Shown here: in pieces, positions 49,560 to 57,789 of the stretch
Numbering within the stretch: position 1 is the first letter of the stretch
How the letters are laid out: each line of letters opens with the position of its first letter
Origin: an uncultured Thermoanaerobaculia bacterium
GTDB taxonomy: Bacteria > Acidobacteriota > Thermoanaerobaculia > Multivoradales > Multivoraceae
Length of the DNA: 64,000 nt
Direction of reading: 5' to 3'
NCBI GenBank assembly: GCA_951812325.1
Contig: OX638294.1
Coordinates: 3,634,859 to 3,698,858 of the forward strand
Position numbers and translations under genes: made by a program
The notes under the pieces: generated by a model
Seen by the model: the letters and a program-made list of their open reading frames with translations, nothing else
What the model was told of the DNA's origin: nothing
Database searches by the model: none

Positions 49560-50669
49560 ATGCGGGCTAGCGTTCGCTTCGTGACGGCAACGCCATCATC
49601 TCCTCGCCCGAGTCATGAGGCAGCGGGTTCTGTCGTGGACCTCTTCTGCGGCGCCGGCGGGCTGAGCCACGGCTTCATCAAGGAGGGCTTCGACGTTCGG
49701 GCCGGCGTTGACCTCGATCCGGGCTGCCGTTACGCCTTTGAGGCGAACAACGGCGCCGACTTCCTTGAACGGGACATCGGTTCGCTATCAGGGTCCGCCC
49801 TTTCCGCCCTCTTTGCCAAGGGCGAACCGAAGATCCTGGTCGGATGCGCTCCGTGTCGGCCCTTCTCCATGAACAACCAGAGGCTGCGCGACGACCATCC
49901 AGAGTGGCGCCTGCTGCGCAGTTTCGGCACCCTCGTTCTGGAAACGACTCCCGACATCGTCTCGATGGAGAACGTCCCGAGCCTCAAGTCCTTCAACGGC
50001 GGCGACCTTCTTTCCGAGTTTCGCCGTCTCCTTGAGGAACTTGGTTACTCCGTCTGGTGCAGCTCCGTGAACTGCGCCTCATACGGCGTGCCCCAGACCC
50101 GGCGGCGCCTCGTGCTGCTGGCGTCCAGGGTCGGGCCGATACGCTTCATTCCACCCACCCACGGGCCGGCGGGTTTCGTTACCGTGCGGGACACGATCGC
50201 CCATCTTCCGGCCATTGTTGCGGGCGAACAGGACACCACCGACCGGCTTCACCGCGCCAGCCGGCTCTCGCCAACCAATTTGGCTCGAATCCGGGCGTCA
50301 AGAGCCGGAGGCTCGTGGAAGGACTGGAACCGCTCTCTCGTCTCCAAGTGTCATCGACAGGCTTCCGGGCACCTGTACCAGGCCATCTACGGCCGAATGT
50401 CCTGGGATGCACCAGCTCCGACGATCACAACCAAGTGCACCGGGTTCGGTAACGGCCGCTTCGGCCATCCGGAGCAGGACCGGGCGGTGTCCCTTCGCGA
50501 AGCGGCTCTCCTCCAGAGCTTCCCGGATGCCTATGAGTTCTTTCCGCCTGCAGAACCGACCCGCATCACCGCTGGCGCCCGCATGATCGGCAACGCGGTT
50601 CCTGTCGGGCTCGCCCAGGCAGTCGCTGCCAGCGTTGCCGAAGCCCTCTCTGGAGCACCCGATGTCTGA
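49560..50669 (+). CDS. DNA cytosine-5 methyltransferase
   Basis: A 369-residue C5-methyltransferase. Motif I is VVDLFCGAGGLSHGF (about residue 25), motif IV is GCAPCRPFS (about 96, catalytic Cys; Arg where Gln is usual), motif VI is MENVPSL (about 136), QTRRRLVLL forms motif VIII and ARMIGNAVPVGLA motif X. The target-recognition region is short (~90 residues). It overlaps the next gene by 8 bp, and that gene encodes a GHKL ATPase with a nuclease-like end. The pair resembles type II-like restriction modules in which the GHKL protein is the restricting partner. The target site is unknown. Confidence 0.9.
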   Translation: MRASVRFVTATPSSPRPSHEAAGSVVDLFCGAGGLSHGFIKEGFDVRAGVDLDPGCRYAFEANNGADFLERDIGSLSGSALSALFAKGEPKILVGCAPCRPFSMNNQRLRDDHPEWRLLRSFGTLVLETTPDIVSMENVPSLKSFNGGDLLSEFRRLLEELGYSVWCSSVNCASYGVPQTRRRLVLLASRVGPIRFIPPTHGPAGFVTVRDTIAHLPAIVAGEQDTTDRLHRASRLSPTNLARIRASRAGGSWKDWNRSLVSKCHRQASGHLYQAIYGRMSWDAPAPTITTKCTGFGNGRFGHPEQDRAVSLREAALLQSFPDAYEFFPPAEPTRITAGARMIGNAVPVGLAQAVAASVAEALSGAPDV

Positions 50670-52605
50670 TCCCCTATACTCTATGACGATCGATCTGAAC
50701 GTGCTCAACCACCTCGGGATCAACCTCTACAGCAACAACCCGGCCGTACTCGCGGAAGCCGTGGCGAACGCCTGGGATGCCGATGCCAAGCATGTCGAGA
50801 TCGACATCGACCCGAGCAAGGGCAGGATTCTGATCGTCGATGACGGTCACGGCATGACCGCCAAGGACATCAACGCGAAGTTTCTCCGCGTCGGTCGTCG
50901 CCGCCGTGAGGATGGCGAGTCGTCCACGCCAAGATTCGCTCGCCCCGTCATGGGCCGCAAGGGGATCGGCAAGCTCTCGCTCTTCTCGATCGCGGACACG
51001 ATCGAGGTTCAGTCTTCAAAGGACGGCCAGCAGAGCGGATTCACAATGTCCCTGAAGAAAATCAAGCAGGTCATTGACGACGAAACGAGCGGGGGTATCT
51101 ACCACCCCAGGCCGCTACCGGAAGACCAAGTCACCGTGGAGTCGGGAACCCGTATAACCCTGAGCCAGATGCGGAGGAACCTGTCGCGCACCACGACGAA
51201 CCTGCGGCGACGGTTGGCCCGGCGCTTCAGCATCATCGGCTCGCAGCACCACTTCTCGATCACGATCAACGGCAAGCCCGTCGGCATCGAGGACCGCGAC
51301 TACTACTCCATGCTCCAGTTCGTCTGGTGCTACGGCGGCCGCGGCGAGGAGGCCAGCAAGCTCTGCTCCAGCGACTGCCACATCGAGTCGAGAGACGCCC
51401 GGAACTTCCGGGGCTGGATCGGGACAGTCGAGAAGCCGAGCCAGTTGACGGACGGCGGCGCCAGCTTGAACAACATCGTCCTGATGGCACGAGGGAAGCT
51501 GATTCAGGAGGACGTACTCGAGTTCACTACAGAAGCCGGCTTCTTCAGCAAGTACATCATCGGCGAGTTGGAGGCAGATCAACTCGACGTGGACAATGCC
51601 GAAGACATTGCCACGACCAACCGGCAAGCAGTCGTTGAAGAGGATCCTCGCGTGCAGGAGCTGAGACGAGAGGTCGTGAGGGAGCTGGCACACATCCGGT
51701 CGGCGTGGACCGAGCAGCGCAACAAGGCAGGCCGGAAAGTCGCTCTTGAGAACCCCGCCATCAAAGCGTGGTTCGACGAGCTCGGAAAGGACGAGAAGAG
51801 ACGCGCCGAAAGGGTCTTCGGGAAGATCAATGAGATCACGACCGATGACCCGGAACAGAGGGCTCTTCTGTTCAGGTACGGCGTGTTTGCCTTTGAACAC
51901 ATGAAGGCCAAGCGAAACCTCGACGCGCTTGAGAAGGCCAGCGGGGAGGTCCTCGTCAAGTTCGGCAAGGCGTTCACCGATCAAGATGACTTGGAGGCCA
52001 GCCTCTACCATCAGATCGTGAAGAGCCGTCTGCTCGTAATCAAGGCGCTTCGGCGACATGTCGAAGACAACGCCTTGGAGAGAGTAATTCAACGCCATCT
52101 CTTCGATCATCTGTGGCTGCTGGACCCATCCTGGGAGCGAGCGACTGGCTCGGAGTACATGGAGCGCAAAGTCTCGACCGAGTTCAAGAAGGTCGACAGG
52201 ACCTTCGGGGCTCGCGATCTCGGCCGCGTTGACATCAAGTACAGAACGGCGGCAGGGACACACGTCATCGTCGAGTTGAAGAGGGCATCGGTTCTTACTG
52301 ACACAGCCGACCTCCTAAAGCAAGTTGACAAGTATCGGGTCGCACTACGTCGGCTGCTCCTGAACGCAGGCTCCGAGCATCCTCAGATAGACACAGTCTG
52401 TGTCGTTGGCAGCGACCTCAGCGACTGGGAAGAGCCCCGGGCCAAGCGGGAATCGGTCGAGGCTCTCGCCCGAAAGAACATTCGGGTCGTCACCTACTCG
52501 CAGTTGATTACCAAAGCCGAGGCGGCTTACGGAGAGTTCCTTGAGGAGAACAAGAAAGCCGGTCGCATAGTCCGCCTTCTCTCGGCAATCACCAGCGACG
52601 CCTAG
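50662..52605 (+). CDS. GHKL (MORC/MutL-like) ATPase with a nuclease-like C-terminus
   Basis: A 647-residue protein starting at the ATG at 50662 within the end of the methyltransferase gene. The ATP-binding GHKL fold has AEAVANAWDADAKHVEID (N box), IVDDGHGMTAKDIN (G1 box) and RPVMGRKGIGKLSLFSIAD (G2 box). A helical middle follows, then a C-terminal segment VDIKYRTAAGTHVIVELKRA that has the Asp...Glu-x-Lys spacing of PD-(D/E)XK nucleases. GHKL ATPases linked to C5-methyltransferases are predicted restriction components (BbrUII/HgiDII-like). Cytosolic. The exact mechanism is inferred, not shown. Confidence 0.85.
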   Translation: MSDPLYSMTIDLNVLNHLGINLYSNNPAVLAEAVANAWDADAKHVEIDIDPSKGRILIVDDGHGMTAKDINAKFLRVGRRRREDGESSTPRFARPVMGRKGIGKLSLFSIADTIEVQSSKDGQQSGFTMSLKKIKQVIDDETSGGIYHPRPLPEDQVTVESGTRITLSQMRRNLSRTTTNLRRRLARRFSIIGSQHHFSITINGKPVGIEDRDYYSMLQFVWCYGGRGEEASKLCSSDCHIESRDARNFRGWIGTVEKPSQLTDGGASLNNIVLMARGKLIQEDVLEFTTEAGFFSKYIIGELEADQLDVDNAEDIATTNRQAVVEEDPRVQELRREVVRELAHIRSAWTEQRNKAGRKVALENPAIKAWFDELGKDEKRRAERVFGKINEITTDDPEQRALLFRYGVFAFEHMKAKRNLDALEKASGEVLVKFGKAFTDQDDLEASLYHQIVKSRLLVIKALRRHVEDNALERVIQRHLFDHLWLLDPSWERATGSEYMERKVSTEFKKVDRTFGARDLGRVDIKYRTAAGTHVIVELKRASVLTDTADLLKQVDKYRVALRRLLLNAGSEHPQIDTVCVVGSDLSDWEEPRAKRESVEALARKNIRVVTYSQLITKAEAAYGEFLEENKKAGRIVRLLSAITSDA

Positions 52606-52789
52606 ATCCGCTTCCGGTAGGTCTTCGGCCGACTGAGGCTTCGGCGCACTGAAACGCTGCTTGAACACCGACTGTGCCGGCCGCACGAGTGATGGAAGAC
52701 ATCAAGCAGCACGGCATCGGCCGGGGCATGGCCGCGCTGCCCCGCTTCGAACTCTAGCCCGTGTGTTTCACGGAGGCGTCGTCAGAGCT

Positions 52790-53262
52790 ATCGTCGAATT
52801 TCGTGTACGGGGGTTGATGTAGGCGGCGTGCCCTGCTGAGATCGGTTTTCCAGAATCGAGAACAGCAAAGGAGGCACACCATGACAAACAGTACCGTGAT
52901 TGCACTGGAGAAGCGAGGATCGTTCAAGGACGAGTTGACGGAGTTTCTGCGGGCCAGCGCCAGGGAGTTGGTGGCGAATGCGGTGGAGACGGAGGTGGCG
53001 GAGCTGCTCTCCGCTCAGGCAGCTCGGAAGCTGCCGGACGGTCGTTCGGCGGTGGTGCGCAACGGGTACCAGCCGGAGCGTGAGATCGTGACCGGGATCG
53101 GCGCGGTGCCGGTGCAGATTCCCCGGGTCCGCAGCCGCGACGGGGAGCCGGTGTCGTTTCGTTCGGTTCTGGTGCCTCCGTACGTTCGCCGGAGTCGCTC
53201 GCTGAATGCTGCGATTCCGTGGCTGTACCTGAAGGGTGTCGCCGCGGGCGAGATGAGCGTGG
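52790..53262 (+). mobile_element. Left part of an IS256-family element
   Basis: The probable left end (near 52790) is followed by the transposase start at 52881. Transposase-like sequence stops near 53262. The preceding interval 52606-52789 holds no gene. Confidence 0.65.
52881..53262 (+). pseudogene. IS256-family transposase, N-terminal ~127 residues
   Basis: It starts MTNSTVIALEKRGSFKDELT after AAAGGAGG. Mutator-type features are visible: LRASARELVANAVETEVAEL, GRSAVVRNGYQPEREIVTGI, GAVPVQIPRVRSRDG and SLNAAIPWLYLKGVAAGEMS. After GEMSVA the open frame runs on to 53606 but the sequence no longer resembles a transposase, and the DDE catalytic region is missing. It is truncated. Confidence 0.8.
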
Positions 53263-53584
53263 CGCATCGAATGCGGCGCGACTCTTACCACGGGCGCCAA
53301 TGGGTCCTCATGCGAGGTTCTCCCGCTCTTTCCGAAGCCGGCCGTTACCCGACGCGGACCGCGGAGCTCTTCGCGCTCGGCCGTGGTCAGTGGGTCGGCG
53401 TGGCGGTCGTCGTCCCCGTCCGCCTGGGCTGCCCGGTTGCGGATCGGGTGCGTTGGGGGCGAGGTCTCGCGAGCCCGTTCGGTGCGGGCTCCGTAGTGCC
53501 CCGGACTCGACTCCGGCAGATCGTTCGTGAGCATCGGAGGCCGGCGTGGAATCACTCGGCGGCACTTGTCGGGCGATGCCGGGA
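53263..53584. other. 322-bp gap after the IS256 fragment
   Basis: No gene seen. It contains one copy of the GCCCGGTTGCGGATC motif (near 53435). Its right edge is the stop of the reverse transcriptase gene. Confidence 0.5.
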
Positions 53585-56500
53585 TCATCGACTCTCTTTC
53601 TGGTAGCCGGCTGGCGGCCACTTCCATTTGTTGCGAGGCGGTAGTTGCTCCACGCGCTCGCGCCGGTACTCGACGACATCCTGAATCTCGAAGAAGCCCA
53701 GGGTGGGCTGCTCCTGGCCGTGCAGGTGCAGGAGCCGGCGCTCGTGGGCCGCGCCGATTGGCCAGTAGGCGCTGCTTCCGCCGTAGCGTGCGTTGTTTGC
53801 CACGGCGACGAGCTGGTACATCTGGTAGCTGAGGGAGATGGCCAGGTTGTCGAAGGTCTGGACGTCCTTGTTCAGAGCCGGAATCAGGAAGACATCCGAA
53901 CGCTCGCGCAGGTCGGCGACCAGGTCGAGGTCCGTTGCGTCGTAACAGACGGCGGCGCTCAACCTTAGCGGCGGCACGTCCTCGCCTGCCCGCGAACTCG
54001 GGCACTCGATGATCCACTGGCAGGGGCGGTACCCGGTGAGCTTGTGACCCTGGTGGTGTCTTCCTTGTTCAAGTTCCGACGGGTGCCGTTTCCCCTGGCG
54101 GCGGACACGGACGTTCCACCCATTCGCCCGGCTGTATTCCGGAACTACCCAAACCGCCGTGTTCACGAGCTGCGTGGTCTCCGGGGGCAACTCCTCGAAG
54201 ATCACTCCCGCGAGGACGATCGTCTTGAACGCCTGGGCGAACGGCACGAGGTAGCGGCGAATGTCGTCCGGGTGAACGGAGAGCTCGGGCAGGACGAGAA
54301 GGTCCAGCTGGGGGGCGCCTTTCGAATCCTCGGTCGAGCCTCGTCGCCGGGTCCGAAGTCCCTGTCTGACCAGAGCCAGCGCGTTGGTCAGGTGGTTGCG
54401 GTGTAGGGAGCGGTTCGGCGCTGAACTCAGGGTGAGGTCGTCGCGGAGGTCCTTCCTGGCCGGATAGACCGTCTGCACGATGCAGGCGCGCAGCTGGCCG
54501 AGCCCGTCCGGCAGGTACTCCGAAGAGTAGGCCATCGGGAGGAAAGCAGACCGGGTAGCGTTGCCGATGTCCCCTTCGAGCCGCTTTGTGCGCTTCTCGA
54601 TCCAGGCGCTGGTTGCTCTGATTCCCTGGTCGAGCTCCCGGGAGTGTTCGTCCTCCCTCCGCCCGGGCCACCACAGGAGAGCCGCGAGGAAGCGCTCGAA
54701 CCAGTCGGTCAAGGGGAGCCAGTCGCCTCCGAATGCACTCTGGCTGTGATTGCCGCCGTACTTCCTCTGAGCCCAGGAACTCACCGCGGACCGGTAGTGG
54801 GGCGCGGCCGGGTGCCGGTTTCGCATCACGTTGGCCGTGAAGTCGGGACTGCGTGACAATGCGAAGCGCAACAGGTAGCCGAGCTGGCTGCGCCAGTGGT
54901 CGGTGCCGTGCCGGAAGGCGGGCGGATTCCAGAGACCAAGATCGTCCGGGGAGCCCGGGAAGTCATCGTCGATGATGCAGGCCGACTTCCATGCGAAGTC
55001 CCCGGACTCTCCCTTCTGCCGCGACTCCTTGTCCTCTTGAAGGTGGACCCGCCAGGGAGGAACGGGTCCCTCGGGCCGCTTCTTGTCGAGGCTCTTCAGA
55101 AGGAGAGCGGCGAGCCGCAGCAGGGTCAGTTCATCTCGTTCGAGCGTCCCTTCCATCGCAAGGCGGGCCAGGGAGTTCGGCGGCAGGCGCTTCGGCTCGA
55201 CGAGCAGTTCCTTTGCCAGTTGGCTCCAGCTCTCGTCACGGAGTCGGTCCTGCCGGCGAAGCAGATCGGCGGCGAAGGCAGGGTCGAGACTGGCAAGGGC
55301 TTCGATCCGCTGTCTTGTCCACCTCGCGGCCGGGATCCGCTTCTGGAAGCAACGGTGAAGGACAACGGCTTGGCGCGCGAACTCGGCCGGGTTCCCGTTA
55401 TCCCGCTTGGCCGCGAGGACCTTTGCCATCGCGCGGTAGTGCTCCGGATCGCTGTCCTGGCAAACCTCGTCAAGACGCGACGAGAAACTCTCGGAGGCGA
55501 ACAGGAGGAGCAGAGCCTGTTGCCGGAGATACCAGGGAAGGGCAGGTTCCCTTTCCTGTACGACCTTCCAGGCTTCGGCGATCAGGACTCGCCGGTAGCC
55601 GTCGAGACAGAGGCTGTCTGGCCGCCCCTCCGGGTCCCCGAACAGGCCGGTCTCGGTGGCGCCGGCGCGGAAGACCTCGGAAAGGCAGTACAAGGCAACC
55701 CGTTGGGCGTCCGGCAACCCCATGTCGGTCCGGGTCCATGGCCCAAGGAGCTTGAGCACATCCTTGAGGATCGCCGGATCGGGCCACAGATCCAGGGCGA
55801 TGAGGAGGATTCGCACGTTCGACGGGTCGTTCACCCACTTCTCGACCAGCACGAGGGCGAACGATCGCGTCATCTCGTCCAGTTCCCCGCGGGTCAGAAC
55901 GCTGGTTCCGGGGCGTGAGCGTTCGGCTCTGGCGGCGGTGTCCGCGGAGTCGGCGGGGAGCATCGCGCGGATGTCGCGAACGACCTTGCGCCAACGGTAG
56001 GCGCCGAAGCGGGCTCCCGTGTCTTCGGGCACGTCCGGCTTTGGAACATGGCGCCAATGGCTCTGGTCGGAGTCGCGGGTGAACCCGGCCCGGATCATCA
56101 GCAGGCCCTGAATGGCTTCCAGGAGTTCCAGGCCCTCCGATGCCGAGAAGCCTCCGGAGACGCGGTTCTGAATCCGCTTCATTCGTTGGCTCTGGAGGAC
56201 CCGGCCAGGCTGGATCTTCGCGGCCTCCATCGCTTCGGTCTTGTCCGTGTTGAGTTTGAGGCCGCTTGCGTGCTCGCCAAGGAGCTTCTGGACCCATTCC
56301 GTGGTCGAAGCTCTGGTCGCCTCTTCCGCTTTCTCTTGCGATGCGGTTTGCAAGTTCCCGTCGGTTGTCGAGAGCACGATGCGGATGTCGTCCACGTAGC
56401 GGCAGGCATGGACCACCTTGAAGTCGGGGGCAGCGAGACGGGGTCTGGTTTCCGCGAGTGCTTTGTCGAACTCGAGGAGCGCCACGTTGGCCCAGAACCC

Positions 56501-57466
56501 CGCGGAAACCAGGCCCTGCGGCAGCGCGATGCGGTCCAGGTTGCGAATCTCGCCTTCCTTGGCATAGCGGGCGACCTCGGCGCAATCGCTCTCGTTCCAC
56601 TCCCAGCAGAGGACTCGCTTGGCAAGCTCGAAGAACTCGGGCTCGTCGGAAGGCAGTTGAAGGCACCCAATGGCCCTCTGCAGCGCCTCCGGCGTGACCT
56701 GGTCGTAGAATCGCCTGATATCCGTCTGCACGATAAACGCCCGGTTCCCGGACCCGTTGTGGACCTCCTCTTCCGCATGTCTTCGTGGCTGGTCGAGAAA
56801 GGTCCGGTAGTCCTGGGAGAAACCTCGGTAGAGCTTCGTCGAACCCCAGCGGTGCCTGATCTCGCCAGCCTCTGCGTCGCAGACCAGCCGGTTGCCGTAC
56901 GACATGAAGGGGATCAACCCCTCCTGCGCCCTGTTCTGCAAGGGCTCTCCCTTCCGCGGCGGCCGAGAGTCGCCCTGCCGGGTCTCGACGCGGTTCGCCA
57001 AGCAGAGCATGAGTGCGGTGGCCAGGACCTGGTCGCGCAGGGCGACGTGGGCCAAGGGGCGCAGCTTGTCGCTGACATCCTTGGGCTCACTGCAAGGGTC
57101 CTCTTCCTGGCAGCTCTTGCAGCCGGGACAGCAGCAGGCAGGCGCTTCGCCGCCCCTGTGCCCGCGGGAGCAGGGGGCCTCGGGTCGGGGACGCCATTGG
57201 GGGGCCGCTTCTTCCTTCACGGCCGCCTTGCATTTCGCGCGGACCCACCAGTCCTGGTTCTTCGGCGCCAGAATGAGACGGAGCGGCTTGCTCTGCCAGG
57301 TGCCGGGATCCTTGATCGCCGAGGCGAGGTCGCTCAGAAAGTCCTCGAGGTCGACCGCGGTCAGGTCGAGTTCAAGGGTGTCGCCGAACCAGTTGTGGCG
57401 TCGAATGTAGGCGGCGGTCTTCTTCCAGGCTTGGACGAGGACGTACTCCTGCCGGAGCAGCTTCAT
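53585..57466 (-). CDS. drt1: Reverse transcriptase-nitrilase fusion (DRT1/UG1 type)
   Basis: A 1293-residue protein, start MKLLRQEYVLVQAWKKTAAY at the ATG at 57466 (a longer frame to 57571 lacks family sequence). The reverse transcriptase domain has FIVQTDIRRFYDQV (about 244), LPQGLVSAGFWANVALLEFD and CRYVDDIRIVLS with the catalytic YVDD (about 357). A long helical middle follows. The C-terminus is a nitrilase domain with Glu in LLVLPELSVHP (about 1059), a Lys probably in GHKLTGYRP (about 1143) and Cys in LSAAVCYDATDLD (about 1173). This is the architecture of defence-associated reverse transcriptase type 1. A Cys-rich insert (ACCCPGCKSCQ, about 107-122) precedes the reverse transcriptase core. 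It lies downstream of the methyltransferase on the same strand. Confidence 0.9.
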   Translation of the reverse strand: MKLLRQEYVLVQAWKKTAAYIRRHNWFGDTLELDLTAVDLEDFLSDLASAIKDPGTWQSKPLRLILAPKNQDWWVRAKCKAAVKEEAAPQWRPRPEAPCSRGHRGGEAPACCCPGCKSCQEEDPCSEPKDVSDKLRPLAHVALRDQVLATALMLCLANRVETRQGDSRPPRKGEPLQNRAQEGLIPFMSYGNRLVCDAEAGEIRHRWGSTKLYRGFSQDYRTFLDQPRRHAEEEVHNGSGNRAFIVQTDIRRFYDQVTPEALQRAIGCLQLPSDEPEFFELAKRVLCWEWNESDCAEVARYAKEGEIRNLDRIALPQGLVSAGFWANVALLEFDKALAETRPRLAAPDFKVVHACRYVDDIRIVLSTTDGNLQTASQEKAEEATRASTTEWVQKLLGEHASGLKLNTDKTEAMEAAKIQPGRVLQSQRMKRIQNRVSGGFSASEGLELLEAIQGLLMIRAGFTRDSDQSHWRHVPKPDVPEDTGARFGAYRWRKVVRDIRAMLPADSADTAARAERSRPGTSVLTRGELDEMTRSFALVLVEKWVNDPSNVRILLIALDLWPDPAILKDVLKLLGPWTRTDMGLPDAQRVALYCLSEVFRAGATETGLFGDPEGRPDSLCLDGYRRVLIAEAWKVVQEREPALPWYLRQQALLLLFASESFSSRLDEVCQDSDPEHYRAMAKVLAAKRDNGNPAEFARQAVVLHRCFQKRIPAARWTRQRIEALASLDPAFAADLLRRQDRLRDESWSQLAKELLVEPKRLPPNSLARLAMEGTLERDELTLLRLAALLLKSLDKKRPEGPVPPWRVHLQEDKESRQKGESGDFAWKSACIIDDDFPGSPDDLGLWNPPAFRHGTDHWRSQLGYLLRFALSRSPDFTANVMRNRHPAAPHYRSAVSSWAQRKYGGNHSQSAFGGDWLPLTDWFERFLAALLWWPGRREDEHSRELDQGIRATSAWIEKRTKRLEGDIGNATRSAFLPMAYSSEYLPDGLGQLRACIVQTVYPARKDLRDDLTLSSAPNRSLHRNHLTNALALVRQGLRTRRRGSTEDSKGAPQLDLLVLPELSVHPDDIRRYLVPFAQAFKTIVLAGVIFEELPPETTQLVNTAVWVVPEYSRANGWNVRVRRQGKRHPSELEQGRHHQGHKLTGYRPCQWIIECPSSRAGEDVPPLRLSAAVCYDATDLDLVADLRERSDVFLIPALNKDVQTFDNLAISLSYQMYQLVAVANNARYGGSSAYWPIGAAHERRLLHLHGQEQPTLGFFEIQDVVEYRRERVEQLPPRNKWKWPPAGYQKESR

Positions 57467-57789
57467 GGATGGCCGGAGCGTTCGGGGCGGTCGTTGTCGG
57501 GGCAATGGCGGCGAGTCCTTGCGTCCTTGGCGCTTCAGGGTTTGGCAGCCCGTGAAGAAGTCGCGCTGCATTCTTTTCGGCCGTGCATCGCACCCTGCAC
57601 CCTGCCGACCATGTGCTCAATGCCTGGCGCCCCGAGCTGCTTCGTGTGTGGCGCGGGCCGCGTCACTCGGGTGGCCTCTTGATCGCCCTTGTTCCTCGGA
57701 TCGAGGGCGGCCCGATCTGTCCCGTCGTTGCGCCTTGTCAAACGGGCGCCTGACTGCTCTCGGTGCGGCACGGACTTCCCCAGTAGCTG
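57467..57789. other. 323-bp gap between methyltransferase and reverse transcriptase genes
   Basis: No convincing gene. A weak match to the ~35-bp dispersed motif (GCTCTCGGTGCGGCACGGAC...) is at 57756-57790, directly at the end of the methyltransferase gene. The interval probably carries the reverse transcriptase promoter; a structured RNA cannot be excluded by eye. Confidence 0.4.

Noticed and set aside
52788..54017. 409-codon leftward frame across the IS256 fragment and the DRT1 end
   Set aside because: Arg/Pro-rich, no motifs, and overlaps two recognised coding regions.
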